From: Limosilactobacillus pulli
GTDB taxonomy: Bacteria > Bacillota > Bacilli > Lactobacillales > Lactobacillaceae
DNA: 64,000 bases
NCBI RefSeq assembly: GCF_947381555.1
Contig: NZ_CANCWQ010000005.1
Location: forward strand, 21,087 to 85,086
Direction: 5' to 3'
Part shown: piece by piece, positions 54,006 through 63,271 of the stretch
Layout: each line of letters opens with the position of its first letter
Position numbering within the stretch: the stretch's first letter is position 1
The notes under the pieces: generated by a model
Told to the model about the DNA's origin: nothing
Database searches by the model: none
The model's input: the letters and a program-made list of their open reading frames with translations, nothing else
Position numbers and translations under genes: made by a program

Positions 54006-54728
54006 TCAATTATTGTTGTTTTGATTACGAATTGCCAAGGCCCGCTCCAAAGAACGATCAACGATGACCGATTGTGAATCGGCAACCGGAAATTCAGTCT
54101 CTGGGTTCATCTCATTGGCATAGGAAAGCTCGGTACAGCCTAAGATTACCACATCACACTTTTGATCCTCAATCATCGTCCGTACCAACTCATGAAATTT
54201 TTTGCCATCAGAATGACCCGCCTCTTTGATGTCATGATAGATCAAATCTTCCGTGGCATCCAGAATCTCAGGGGTTGGCTTGACCTCTTCATAGCCCGCA
54301 TTTTGAATGTAGGAGTCGTATAGACCTGATGCAATCGTGCCTCGCGTAGCCAAAACGCCAACTCGCTTGGCATTTGGAGCAATGTTTTTGATTTCATTGA
54401 CCGTTTCTTGCAGCATGTTCAAAATCGGAATCGAAGTAGCTGCCTGCAGACGATCAAATGCATAATGAGCCGTATTGCAGATTAAAACGAAAAATTCCGG
54501 CTGTAGCGGCGTAATCTGCTGGATGTCTTCGATCAACAGCGGATTATAGTCTGGCTTGCTGTGATCCAAAATCCATTCCGTTCGATCGGGAACCGTTGCA
54601 TGATTCAAAACCATGTAATCAAGATAATCCTGGTCGCGGTGCGTTGGCGTACGCTCATCCAACAGCCGACAATAGCTTTCGGTTGCCAGCGTACCCATCC
54701 CGCCTAAAACGGTAAAGAATTGTTTCAT
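54006..54728 (-). CDS. Aspartate/glutamate racemase family protein
   Basis: 240 residues. Two active-site cysteines are in VLICNTAHY (about residue 85) and VILGCTELS (about residue 197), the two-base mechanism of PLP-independent racemases. GGMGTLATESYCRLL opens the fold. The gene is 28 bp after an AspT-like transporter, suggesting aspartate as substrate. Confidence 0.88.
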   Translation of the reverse strand: MKQFFTVLGGMGTLATESYCRLLDERTPTHRDQDYLDYMVLNHATVPDRTEWILDHSKPDYNPLLIEDIQQITPLQPEFFVLICNTAHYAFDRLQAATSIPILNMLQETVNEIKNIAPNAKRVGVLATRGTIASGLYDSYIQNAGYEEVKPTPEILDATEDLIYHDIKEAGHSDGKKFHELVRTMIEDQKCDVVILGCTELSYANEMNPETEFPVADSQSVIVDRSLERALAIRNQNNNN

Positions 54729-54756
54729 AAAAATTCAACCTTTCTGATAATGACCA

Positions 54757-56409
54757 TCATGACAAAACTGCCACAAACAAAGGTCCCAATAGCGTAATAC
54801 CTATATTACCAACAACAAATGCTGGCGTAAATGCAGAAGCGATATAAGCGCCACCTTCTAAACCGGCTTGCTCAGCCAGATCGTTCATCGCAGCCGCCAC
54901 GGTTCCTGATCCGCACAGCGCCCCTAAAAGCGCAAGCGGCTCAACGTGCAGCACAAAGCGGCCAAACAATAACGTCAGCAGATGCGGAGCCACTGAAACG
55001 ATTGCTCCAATCAGCAAAATACCCAACCCCAGCGATTTGATGGCGCCGGTAAAAGCTTGTGCAGATTCCAGTCCTACACTGCCGACAAATACGGTCAGAC
55101 CAAAACTTTGCCAAAACGACGTTACCGTGGGTGGAATCGAGTGATAATCGCGATGTCGATCAATCCAGTTGCTAAGCAAAAGGCCCATGATCAAAGCGGC
55201 CGTTCCATTACCCAGCTGCAGCGGCATGCCATTGAGCTTAAAACCAGCCAGCCCCAGCAGTGATGCGCCAGCGATCCCCAGTGAAAAGACCGTATAATTG
55301 ACGGCTTGCTCACTGGTATGCCAACGACCGATCTTTTTGAGCAATGGTGCTGATTTGCTGGTATTACCAGTCAAAGAGATTACATCACCTGGCTTCAGTT
55401 GATTGATCAGATGCTCTTGACCGCTCAGCGGATCATGGATATTTACAAATACACCATTTTGTCTGATTCTAGCCAGATCACTGGGATTAAAGTTTTTGCC
55501 CAGCACAAATTTTCGCTCTCGCGGTGCATTGGTTGGCGTTAAGACCTCGGTGAGCCCCGCCACGCCAGTCAAATCATCAAAATGCAGAGCATATCCAATC
55601 AACGTCAGGCGATCACCTGGCTGCAGCACATATTCCAGCTTATCAGTCATCCGGTCTTGATGAAATGCCGCGAGTGCAATTAAACGCAAATCAAAGAATT
55701 CATTGACTTCGCGAATCTTTTTGCCAACCAGCGGCGATTTTGCCGATAGACGATAGGTCCGGCGCCAGGTTGGGTCAGGATCGGGAGCATGAAAGTGATA
55801 CTTTCTTGCCATCCGGTCTCCTTGTCTGGCAATATCGATTTTTAGCAGACGCGGTGCTACATCACGCAATAAAATGATCACGCCCAGCGTGCCAAAGACA
55901 TACGTCAAGGCGTAGGCGACCGGTAACTGTGCCTCATAGGACAGCCGCACTGACTTGCCAATTGGCAGGTTTTCCAATGCCTGCAGTGAACTGGCCACTG
56001 TGGCTGACTGCGTTAAAGAACCGGCAATCGTTCCGGCAGCAACACCAGGTCCGATATGAAACAGTACAAAACAGCCCCACGCGGTAAAAAAAGCTGCCAA
56101 CAGCCAAAATAAACTAACGGCAATCATTCGGCCACCGAATAGCTTCATGCTGACCAGAAATGATGGGCCAATCCGGTAGCCGATTGAAAACATAAAAGCA
56201 CCAAAAAAAATCGTCCCCAGCATCTTATCGCGTGGAAAACTTCCTGCCTGACCAATAACCAGCGCCACGGCCAGCGTGCCAACGGTTGAGCCCAATGTAA
56301 AGCTGGAGCCAAACAGTCTGATATTTCCCAGGACATAACCAATCGCCAGGCAGATGAACAACGTAAAAATCTGCTGACTAACCAAAAAATGCTGAATCTG
56401 CGCAATCAT
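54757..56409 (-). CDS. Aspartate:alanine exchanger-type transporter (AspT/YidE family)
   Basis: 550 residues: two membrane halves around two central TrkA-C/RCK-C-like domains (SPLVGKKIREVNEFFDLRLIALAAF, LQPGDRLTLIG; NGVFVNIHDPLSGQEHLINQLKPGDVISLTG). The family includes the AspT Asp/Ala antiporter. No aspartate decarboxylase adjoins; instead a racemase follows. Real substrate is inferred. Confidence 0.85.
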   Translation of the reverse strand: MIAQIQHFLVSQQIFTLFICLAIGYVLGNIRLFGSSFTLGSTVGTLAVALVIGQAGSFPRDKMLGTIFFGAFMFSIGYRIGPSFLVSMKLFGGRMIAVSLFWLLAAFFTAWGCFVLFHIGPGVAAGTIAGSLTQSATVASSLQALENLPIGKSVRLSYEAQLPVAYALTYVFGTLGVIILLRDVAPRLLKIDIARQGDRMARKYHFHAPDPDPTWRRTYRLSAKSPLVGKKIREVNEFFDLRLIALAAFHQDRMTDKLEYVLQPGDRLTLIGYALHFDDLTGVAGLTEVLTPTNAPRERKFVLGKNFNPSDLARIRQNGVFVNIHDPLSGQEHLINQLKPGDVISLTGNTSKSAPLLKKIGRWHTSEQAVNYTVFSLGIAGASLLGLAGFKLNGMPLQLGNGTAALIMGLLLSNWIDRHRDYHSIPPTVTSFWQSFGLTVFVGSVGLESAQAFTGAIKSLGLGILLIGAIVSVAPHLLTLLFGRFVLHVEPLALLGALCGSGTVAAAMNDLAEQAGLEGGAYIASAFTPAFVVGNIGITLLGPLFVAVLS

Positions 56410-56458
56410 GACATTGTCTTCTTTCTGGCAAATATTTGCCGATTAAGTGTCAATCAAG

Positions 56459-56464
56459 ATTATA
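56459..56464 (-). promoter_or_regulatory. Probable -10 for the AspT-racemase operon
   Basis: TATAAT on the minus strand about 50 bases upstream of the ATG, weak -35. Confidence 0.4.
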
Positions 56465-56512
56465 TCATTTTGCAGATCATCGCGCGAACGGCTTGGCTAT
56501 TTTATCAACAGG

Positions 56513-57907
56513 TCATTTTTCAGTCTGAATTTGTAGTCTTCGCTGTAAAGCAAAGTTGCACCAGATCGCAATCAATGCACCCAATGCCAGCACCACCAAT
56601 ATTACAAAGTCAACTCGGCTGCCTTTAAACGTTTTAAGCGTCATCGACCCATGACCCTTATTTTGACTAAGCGCAATCAAAGCCGTCATAATGCCGACAC
56701 CCAGTGAGCCGGCAAACTGCTGCGTCATGTTGAAAATTGAATTGACATCAGTTGATTTTTCTTTTGACACCAAAGTTGAAGCATTGGCAATCGTGTTGGA
56801 AAATGCTGCATTAAAGCCCAGTCGCATTATGATAAACAGGCCCATAACGAGCAATGGCGTCAGATTGGATTGAAAAATCAACAGTCCCGCAGTTCCCAAA
56901 ACGATCAAAATACTGCCTAGCCGCGTTGGCAATCCATAGCCATATCGATCAGCCAAAAAGCCAGCAGCCGGTGCCGTTGCTGCCCCTAAAAGCGAACCTG
57001 GCAGCAGCACTATCCCGGCAACCAGTGACGAGGCATGCAAAATGTATTCACAATAAATCGGCAGTGCCAAAGAGGCGCCAATGTTAATGAACTGCAGACT
57101 GAAATAGGTCCATTCCGCAAGCCGCACCGTTGATATTGAAAAAATGCTCAGATCAAACAGTCGGGTTTTTCCATGCTGATTTTGCCAGATAAATGCAATC
57201 AACAAAATCAGCCCCAACAATAGCAATAACCAACACGAACTTGTCCAACCTGCCTTACCAAATCTTGCAACGCCAACGACAAAACTGGTCAAACTGGCAG
57301 CCAATAGAATCAATGCCAAAAAACTGAATGGCTGTGAGTTTCCAAATGGTTGATTGCGAATCGTCAACTGACCAACGATCAGACTCAAAAACGCAATCGG
57401 CAAGAGCAGCCAAAAGATCAAGTGCCAGGAACCAGCTGCCAAAACAGCGCCACCATACGTTGGTCCAAGTGCTGGTGCCAAAGAAATCACCATACCGGCC
57501 ACGCCGTTCATTACACCCAGACGCTCGCGCGGAAGCTGAGTGAAGATCAAAAAGAACATCATTGGCGTTGAAAAGCCGGTTGCAACAGCTTGAATCATTC
57601 TTCCAGCCAGCAGCATTGGAAAATCGATTGCCAAGGCACCGATCAAATCACCAATTATAAAGGCCAAAACCGCTGCCAGATGCAGCCAGCGAGCCGGCCA
57701 CTGTCTCAGATAATAAGCCGTAGTTCCCATCACGATCGTTACCATCAGTAGATAGCCACCGGTAATCCATTGCACAACGTCAAGCGAAACACCAAAGTCC
57801 TTAGCCAGGATTGGATAGGCGACGTTCATGGAAGTCTCGTTTAAAACGCCGACAAAAGTCATTAATGCTACCGAAAAGATCGCCCAGTATGGATATCTGC
57901 TATGCAA
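56513..57907 (-). CDS. DHA2-family MFS multidrug transporter
   Basis: 464 residues with about 14 membrane segments. N-terminal family features FVGVLNETSMNVAYPILAKDFGVSLDVVQWITGGYLLMV and GRMIQAVATGFSTPMMF, typical of EmrB/QacA types. Drug proton antiport is inferred; the substrate cannot be deduced. Confidence 0.85.
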   Translation of the reverse strand: MHSRYPYWAIFSVALMTFVGVLNETSMNVAYPILAKDFGVSLDVVQWITGGYLLMVTIVMGTTAYYLRQWPARWLHLAAVLAFIIGDLIGALAIDFPMLLAGRMIQAVATGFSTPMMFFLIFTQLPRERLGVMNGVAGMVISLAPALGPTYGGAVLAAGSWHLIFWLLLPIAFLSLIVGQLTIRNQPFGNSQPFSFLALILLAASLTSFVVGVARFGKAGWTSSCWLLLLLGLILLIAFIWQNQHGKTRLFDLSIFSISTVRLAEWTYFSLQFINIGASLALPIYCEYILHASSLVAGIVLLPGSLLGAATAPAAGFLADRYGYGLPTRLGSILIVLGTAGLLIFQSNLTPLLVMGLFIIMRLGFNAAFSNTIANASTLVSKEKSTDVNSIFNMTQQFAGSLGVGIMTALIALSQNKGHGSMTLKTFKGSRVDFVILVVLALGALIAIWCNFALQRRLQIQTEK

Positions 57908-57934
57908 AAAAATCCCTCCTAAAACTTAAAAAAG

Positions 57935-57977
57935 CACGCAAAAAGGGCTATGGCAATCAGCTCCGCCACAGCCCTTT
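57935..57977 (-). terminator. Terminator in front of the DHA2 gene (possibly an attenuator)
   Basis: AAGGGCTGTGGC pairs with GCCATAGCCCTT followed by TTTTT on the minus strand. It probably ends the 58039-58683 gene. A TATAAT (about 58010) lies between that gene and the hairpin, so a short transcript through the hairpin into the MFS gene is also possible. Confidence 0.65.
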
Positions 57978-58038
57978 ATTAACTTACTTTAAATTAGTGA
58001 AAAAATTATAACTCATCCGGTCTCAAAATGCACACTTT

Positions 58039-58683
58039 TTATAATGCTGCCAGATCCTGCAGCCATTGTCTGGTTATTTCATCAAGACCGTCGTTGGGCA
58101 CAAATCCAAACGGTACCAATAATTTTCGTACCTTGATCCAGCTCAAATTTGCTCCTTCATATAAGCTCGGTATCATCATATCAGTCAGCTGTTTGACCTT
58201 GTGCTGATCAACTCGTCCTTGTCCCAGCACCATTGCCATTGCGATTTTTTGAGCCAACGCTCGTGCCAGCAAAGCGTCTAAAGCGGCTTGATCAAGCGTC
58301 TGTTTGATCAGAATGCGTGATTTAAGCGGTACGGCCGGCACTTCTTTTTGTAAAAACCTTTGTACCAACGGCCAAAATTCATTGAGCTGCCAAAAGAACT
58401 GCCAAGGCGTCTTGGCATTGAGCTCATTAATCAGCTCAGCCATCAAGTCTGGTAGCTGGCCATCAAAAGAACGCAGCCTTGGTACAACTTCTTGAAGCAA
58501 ACGCTGCGCCGACTCACGCTGGGTTAACGGCAGCTTTTTCTTGGTTGTCAAGGCAAAACGAACCGTCAAGAAATCCGTCAGCTGCGACTCATCAATTACC
58601 GTTCCTTGATCATGACGCTTAACTTTAAAATCATTCAGTCGTTTTTGACGCACGGATTTGGCAAACTGTCCTTGTTTTGGCAT
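58039..58683 (-). CDS. Hypothetical protein, 214 aa
   Basis: Not recognised. Starts MPKQGQFAKSVRQKRLNDFKVK, basic N-terminus, otherwise helix-rich and soluble; no signal peptide or membrane helix, no known motif. The start has AAAGAGGG upstream of ATG 58683; a 16-codon longer frame overlaps the tRNA terminator. It lies between the DHA2 gene and a tRNA-Gln/Tyr pair. Confidence 0.75.
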   Translation of the reverse strand: MPKQGQFAKSVRQKRLNDFKVKRHDQGTVIDESQLTDFLTVRFALTTKKKLPLTQRESAQRLLQEVVPRLRSFDGQLPDLMAELINELNAKTPWQFFWQLNEFWPLVQRFLQKEVPAVPLKSRILIKQTLDQAALDALLARALAQKIAMAMVLGQGRVDQHKVKQLTDMMIPSLYEGANLSWIKVRKLLVPFGFVPNDGLDEITRQWLQDLAAL

Positions 58684-58722
58684 CTTAACCCTCTTTTCAC
58701 GAAAATATAAAAAAGCGTACAA

Positions 58723-58750
58723 AAAAAGCACCGCCAGCGCGATGCTTTAA
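58723..58750 (-). terminator. Terminator after tRNA-Gln
   Basis: GCATCGCGCTGGCGGTGC then T7 on the minus strand; it also lies in the 5' region of the next gene. Confidence 0.75.
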
Positions 58751-58753
58751 CAG

Positions 58754-58825
58754 TTGGGCTAGCTGGGTTCGAACCAGCGCATGACGGTACCAAAAACCGT
58801 TGCCTTACCACTTGGCTATAGCCCA
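58754..58825 (-). tRNA. tRNA-Gln, anticodon TTG
   Basis: 72 nt. Acceptor TGGGCTA/TAGCCCA; anticodon stem ACGGT/ACCGT around TTTTGGT, giving TTG; T-arm GGTTCGAACCC. No CCA encoded. Confidence 0.95.
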
Positions 58826-58831
58826 ATAAAA

Positions 58832-58912
58832 TGGAGGAGGGTGGATTCGAACCGCCGAACCCGAAGGAACGGTTTTACAGACCGTCGCGTTTAGCCACTT
58901 CGCTACTCCTCC
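58832..58912 (-). tRNA. tRNA-Tyr, anticodon GTA
   Basis: 81 nt with a variable arm. Acceptor GGAGGAG/CTCCTCC; anticodon stem ACGGT/ACCGT around CTGTAAA, giving GTA. CCA absent. Seven bases upstream of tRNA-Gln. Confidence 0.95.
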
Positions 58913-58999
58913 ATAAGAGCTTAACTGTTAATGAAAACAATCAGTAACAATCAACAGTAATTATAATAACTAATTTAGCCAATAAAAGCAAGCCCTTTT

Positions 59000-59848
59000 T
59001 TAATTATTTAACTCGATTATCTTCAAACGATGTTCCCATTGCTCCGCAAACTTATCATACTGCCACTCGGTTCGCTTGGCTTTTTTGACGCCAACCGCCT
59101 GATTAAGATAAACCAGATGGGCTGCTTTTAATGGATCATGAATGCCATGCAGATGACCATAGAAGACATACTTTACGTTTGGGGTCTTTTCCAACAGCTC
59201 GCCTAAACGCTCGCTGCCCATCATTGCATTGATCATCTGGTAGGTTCTCAGCTGTCGTTGGCTTTGGACAAATGACGGTTTGGGACTCAGCAAAGCTTTT
59301 CTAGGTGCGAAATGCGTTAAAAAAATCACTTTTTTGCCAGCCGCCTGGGCCATTGCCAGCTGCTGCTCAACCTGATTCAGCACCAACCCCATTCTTTGCG
59401 AATCAGGCATGGGCTGTTTGACTGCAGCATCAACCCAGTAGACCTTTTTCCATTGAGCTACTTTCTGTGGCTGCTGAGCATAGTCAGAAAATGAGTAGTC
59501 ATACCAGCCATTATTGCCGATTAGGCGCCAGTCTGTCCCTGGCAGATCAACGTATTGATTGTGCAGATACATTGGATCCGCCAGGTGCTCAACGTCTTGG
59601 TATGACGCGTGCGACAGCATATCATGATTTCCCAGGACATAATAGATCTGAACCCGTTCGCCAACCAATCGCTGCAGCGCAGAAAAATAGCGGCGCGTGC
59701 GCGAAAAGCTATTGTAAAGATCGCCAGCATATAGATAGTAGTCGATATCATGCCTTAACAGCCAGCTTGCTTGAATATGCAAAGCTCGCGTAGACAAGAT
59801 TCGATTGACATCCAGGTGATTATCGCTGCTAACTGCCAGCTTAACCAT
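59000..59848 (-). CDS. Calcineurin-like metallophosphoesterase
   Basis: 282 residues. Full metal-binding set: SSDNHLD, YAGDLYN, LGNHDM, THFAP and GHLHG. No membrane segment. Relatives are YvnB-like cytosolic phosphoesterases; substrate unknown. Nothing in the context fixes it. Confidence 0.88.
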   Translation of the reverse strand: MVKLAVSSDNHLDVNRILSTRALHIQASWLLRHDIDYYLYAGDLYNSFSRTRRYFSALQRLVGERVQIYYVLGNHDMLSHASYQDVEHLADPMYLHNQYVDLPGTDWRLIGNNGWYDYSFSDYAQQPQKVAQWKKVYWVDAAVKQPMPDSQRMGLVLNQVEQQLAMAQAAGKKVIFLTHFAPRKALLSPKPSFVQSQRQLRTYQMINAMMGSERLGELLEKTPNVKYVFYGHLHGIHDPLKAAHLVYLNQAVGVKKAKRTEWQYDKFAEQWEHRLKIIELNN

Positions 59849-59896
59849 TCTTGATCCCTCCTTGAAAGTAAGGATAACATAATCCTAGATAAATTA

Positions 59897-59929
59897 AAAA
59901 ACGTCCGCGAAGCAAATCGCGAACGCTAA
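59897..59929 (-). terminator. Terminator of dtpT
   Basis: GCGTTCGCGATTTGCTTCGCGGACGTTTTTT on the minus strand region: stem CGTTCGCG/CGCGGACG then T6. Confidence 0.75.
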
Positions 59930-59938
59930 TTAATTTTA

Positions 59939-61438
59939 TTAGTCAACGCCTTCCATCAAGCCGTGGATTCGCTTAACAAAGAAGCACAGCACAATCCCAA
60001 AGACGATTGCTACGCCACCAACGATCAGGAAGTATTGGATTTCCGTACCTGGCGTGTAGAACTTAACGATTTGTGCGTTGACGGCTTGACCAGCTGAGTC
60101 GGCCAAGAACCACATACTCATCATTTGTGAGCGGAAGGCAACTGGTGCCAACTTGGTCGTAATCGACAGACCAATTGGCGAGATCAGCATTTCGGCAATT
60201 TCACAGATGAACCATGAGCCAACCAGCCATAATGGACTGACCTTACCAGAAGTCGTGCCATGAATAATCCCTGGCAGTGCCATCCAGGCAAATGAGAGAC
60301 CAACGATGACCAGACCAGCGGCAAACTTACCAGGAGCACTTGGCTGATTCTTCCAACGGCTCCATAGTTGAACGAAGAATGGCGTCAAGATCATGATAAA
60401 CAGTGGGTTCAAAGTCTGGAAGTTTGCTGCAGCAAAGTGCCAGCCGCCAATGTGCAGAACTGTCCGCTGAGCAGCAAACAGTGCCAGAACAACCGAACCA
60501 GATTCTTCAATGGCCCAGAAGATTGCAGCGGCGATAAACAGCGGAATGTAAGCAACAACCCGTGATTTTTCAACCTTGGTAACTTTCTTGGAGTTCAGCA
60601 TCATGATGAAGTAGATGATTGGCAGTGCAATAGCAATAACCGTAATCAGGTTGATGATACCATTGATGTTCAGCTGACCCATGGCGCCCATCAAACCGAG
60701 AACAATTGCCAACACGACTACAGCAACAATCGTCCAGTTGATGATTGGCTTAAGATCTTCTTTGTCAATTGGATCATCTGGGTACAGACTGTCTTTTGGC
60801 AGGTATTTCTTACCATCAATGTAGTATTGCAACAGACCAAAGAACATCCCAATGGCAGCCAGTGAGAAACCAGCGTGGAAGTTCATTTCGTTGCCAAACA
60901 GGTGCAGGCCAAAACCGTTAGCAGCCCAAGGAACCGCAATTGGCGAGATAGCGGCCCCGAAGTTGATCCCAAAGACAAACATCGAGAAACCGGCATCCCG
61001 ACGCCGGTCTTCTTCACTGTAAAGACCACCGACCATTTCAGAGACGTTTGGCTTCAAAAGACCAGTCCCGATAACGATCAGGATAATCGAAGCATACAGC
61101 GCCGTCGTACCGGCCGGCAGTGACAAGGCAATGTGACCAAACATGATCAAAACGCCACCAATAAAGACGGTCTTGCGTGGCCCCCAAAGCCGGTCAGACA
61201 GCCAGCCGCCGATCACACCAGAAAGGTATACCAGCGAACCATAGATCGACATGATTGAAGCAGCCGTTGCCTGGTCCATGCCCAAACCGCCCTTATTTAC
61301 GGCATAGTACATGTAGAACAGCAGGATGGCACGCATCCCGTAGTAACTGAACCGTTCCCACATTTCAGTGAAGAACAGCGTAGCCAGTCCTCTTGGTTGC
61401 CCAAAGAAGGACGTGTCTAATTGTTTTTGCTTATCCAT
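59939..61438 (-). CDS. dtpT: Di-/tripeptide transporter (POT/PTR2 family)
   Basis: 499 residues with 14 membrane segments and the POT motif ERFSYYGMRAILLFYMYYAV. Imports di- and tripeptides with protons, feeding peptidases such as PepC. GGAGG lies 5 bases before the ATG. A leader of about 100 nt with a perfect hairpin and a distal cre lie upstream. Confidence 0.95.
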   Translation of the reverse strand: MDKQKQLDTSFFGQPRGLATLFFTEMWERFSYYGMRAILLFYMYYAVNKGGLGMDQATAASIMSIYGSLVYLSGVIGGWLSDRLWGPRKTVFIGGVLIMFGHIALSLPAGTTALYASIILIVIGTGLLKPNVSEMVGGLYSEEDRRRDAGFSMFVFGINFGAAISPIAVPWAANGFGLHLFGNEMNFHAGFSLAAIGMFFGLLQYYIDGKKYLPKDSLYPDDPIDKEDLKPIINWTIVAVVVLAIVLGLMGAMGQLNINGIINLITVIAIALPIIYFIMMLNSKKVTKVEKSRVVAYIPLFIAAAIFWAIEESGSVVLALFAAQRTVLHIGGWHFAAANFQTLNPLFIMILTPFFVQLWSRWKNQPSAPGKFAAGLVIVGLSFAWMALPGIIHGTTSGKVSPLWLVGSWFICEIAEMLISPIGLSITTKLAPVAFRSQMMSMWFLADSAGQAVNAQIVKFYTPGTEIQYFLIVGGVAIVFGIVLCFFVKRIHGLMEGVD

Positions 61439-61454
61439 TCCATTTCCTCCAAAT

Positions 61455-61485
61455 TTTGATTGAATCTAATAAAAGTTCAATCAAA
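61455..61485 (-). promoter_or_regulatory. Perfect inverted repeat just before the dtpT ribosome binding site
   Basis: TTTGATTGAA and TTCAATCAAA, 10-base arms, 11-base loop, ending few bases before GGAGG. As RNA it could hide or present the ribosome binding site, as DNA it could be an operator; no T run, so not a terminator. Confidence 0.5.
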
Positions 61486-61545
61486 TTATTGAAAAAGTCA
61501 AAAAGATTAAAGGAAGGTAATAAATTCCTTAAAATAACGTTTACT

Positions 61546-61575
61546 ATTATATACTGATCATCTACATTCCGTCAA
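61546..61575 (-). promoter_or_regulatory. Proximal promoter of dtpT
   Basis: Minus strand: TTGACG (61575-61570), 18-bp spacer, TATAAT (61551-61546). Confidence 0.7.
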
Positions 61576-61713
61576 ACCAACAGCCACGTTTTAGTGCCTT
61601 AAATCGCTATTTCAAGGTATTTTGAAACCGTTTGCGCAAGATCTTAAAAAGCTATCAGCGTTCACAAAATTTTAAAATCGTATGCTAATTTACACTCCAA
61701 GTTAATAAAATAA

Positions 61714-61741
61714 TTATTATAGCTCAATGTAAGCGATAACA
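61714..61741 (-). promoter_or_regulatory. Distal promoter with perfect cre, upstream of dtpT
   Basis: TGTAAGCGATAACA (61728-61741) satisfies the CcpA cre consensus. On the minus strand it overlaps the -35 area of a TATAAT (about 61720-61715). Probably a second, catabolite-controlled start for dtpT with a long leader. Confidence 0.6.
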
Positions 61742-61765
61742 ATTATTTATTGAGATTTTCGCTAA

Positions 61766-61806
61766 AAAAAAGCCTTAAAATCATGCAGATGCACAATTTC
61801 AAGACT
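61766..61806 (-). terminator. Terminator after the UPF0340 gene
   Basis: AGTCTTGAAATTGTGCA / TGCATGATTTTAAGGCT then T8 on the minus strand. Confidence 0.7.
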
Positions 61807-61812
61807 GTTTTT

Positions 61813-62391
61813 TTACTTTTCGTTAAATGGATCCCACTCATACTTTGCTCGCGGCCCGCCGATGTATTTTGGCCGCGAGCGCAGGTAGGTCACATGAGCC
61901 TGACCAATTTCTTTGACTGATGTGCGTACCGGCACCTGAACAAACTTAACGTGCATGCCAATAAACGTATCACCAATATCCATACCGGCATTAGCCACGA
62001 CATGCTCAACTTCAACCGGATCAGCAAAGTTTTCAAATGCTGCAATCTGTCCAGCCCCACCGGCATTGATCTGTGGAAAAACATTGACGATCTCAAATCC
62101 TTTTTCTTTGGCGACGGATTTTTCGACTACCAATGCTCGGTTTAGATGCTCACAACCCTGCACGGCTAAATGAATCCCCATTGGCGTTAGCGTTTCTAGC
62201 ATTGTTTTGACGATCGTACGGCCAATTTCGATGTTGGAATGCTTACCGATCATCTTGCCCTGAACCTCACTGGTACTCAATCCCAAGACAAACAGATCAC
62301 CAGACTCCAGTTTAGCCTGTTCCAACAGCTCATTGAGTCCTCTTTGCGTCAGCTGGCAGATCTCTTCAATATCCACATCCACGTTGCTCAT
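61813..62391 (-). CDS. UPF0340 family protein (YwlG/TIGR01440-like)
   Basis: 192 residues; QCEHLNRALVVEK, VFPQINAGGAGQIAAFENFADP and RSRPKYIGGPRAKY match the YwlG family. Function is not established. SD AGAGGGGCG precedes the ATG, and the gene has its own terminator. Confidence 0.88.
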   Translation of the reverse strand: MSNVDVDIEEICQLTQRGLNELLEQAKLESGDLFVLGLSTSEVQGKMIGKHSNIEIGRTIVKTMLETLTPMGIHLAVQGCEHLNRALVVEKSVAKEKGFEIVNVFPQINAGGAGQIAAFENFADPVEVEHVVANAGMDIGDTFIGMHVKFVQVPVRTSVKEIGQAHVTYLRSRPKYIGGPRAKYEWDPFNEK

Positions 62392-62479
62392 TAGTTTCGC
62401 CCCTCTTATGTCTTTTAGGTGATTATATCATCAAAATTTAATTTGATTAAGAAAGACATCTTGAGGGTTTCATAATTCA

Positions 62480-63271
62480 AAAGCAGCGCTTAGCAGACTG
62501 CTACTAGTTGCCAATGACCAGCAGCGACTATTGGATCGTCAAGGCGAAACACGCATTGGTACGGTGACCATTTCCAAAGATGCCGCCGATCGATTCTTTT
62601 TGTCGCTGCAATTAGGTTCAGATACGCCTTTTGTTCCTAAGCTTAGCCGCACTAATCGGCAAATTGGCATTGACCTAAACACGGAAAACTTTCTAACTAC
62701 TAGTGATGGTCAAACCATCGCCAACCCACGCTACTATCGAACGATCAAAGGTAAACTAGCCAAAGCACAGCGTATTCTTTCACGCCGACAGCGCCGGGCT
62801 AAAAAAGAGCAGCGTTCTTTGCGAGAAAGTAAAAACTACCAGAAGCAGCGTTTGTTAGTCACTAAGATCCATGCACGGGTATTTGACCAACGCCATGATT
62901 TTCTTCAACGAACGTCTACAACACTGATCGAGAACCAAGATCTCGTTGTAGACGAAGAATTGCGGAGTAAGAATCTGTTAAAAAATCATGCCTTGGCAAT
63001 GAGCATTGCTGACGTTGGCTGGCGGTCTTTCCTGAACATGTTGGCTTACAAGGCGGATCTCTATGGGCGTCAATTTATCACGGTCAGCCCTAAAAACACG
63101 ACCCAAACCTGTCATGACTGCGGTTTTGTAATGGGAAGTGACGGGACCGAAAAGCTGACACTGGCAGATCGTGAATGGGTATGTCCACGGTGCCATGTTC
63201 ATCATATCCGTGATTACAATGCAGCACTAAACATTCTAGAAAAAGGACTCCAGAAACAACAAAAAGCCTAG
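62480..63271 (+). pseudogene. TnpB-like RNA-guided nuclease, N-terminally truncated
   Basis: IS200/IS605-type OrfB. Frame readable from about 62480 (no start); first potential start TTG at 62531 gives 246 residues. RuvC-I (GIDLNTENFLTTS), RuvC-II (VDEELRSKNL), the Cys4 zinc finger (CHDC ... CPRC) and RuvC-III (RDYNAALNIL) are all intact. About 130 N-terminal residues (WED/REC part) are missing, and no TnpA or left end is seen. Probably inactive, though the catalytic core is whole. Confidence 0.8.

Noticed and set aside
62392..62480. Possible left end of the TnpB element
   Set aside because: No left-end hairpin or TnpA remnant is visible in this stretch.
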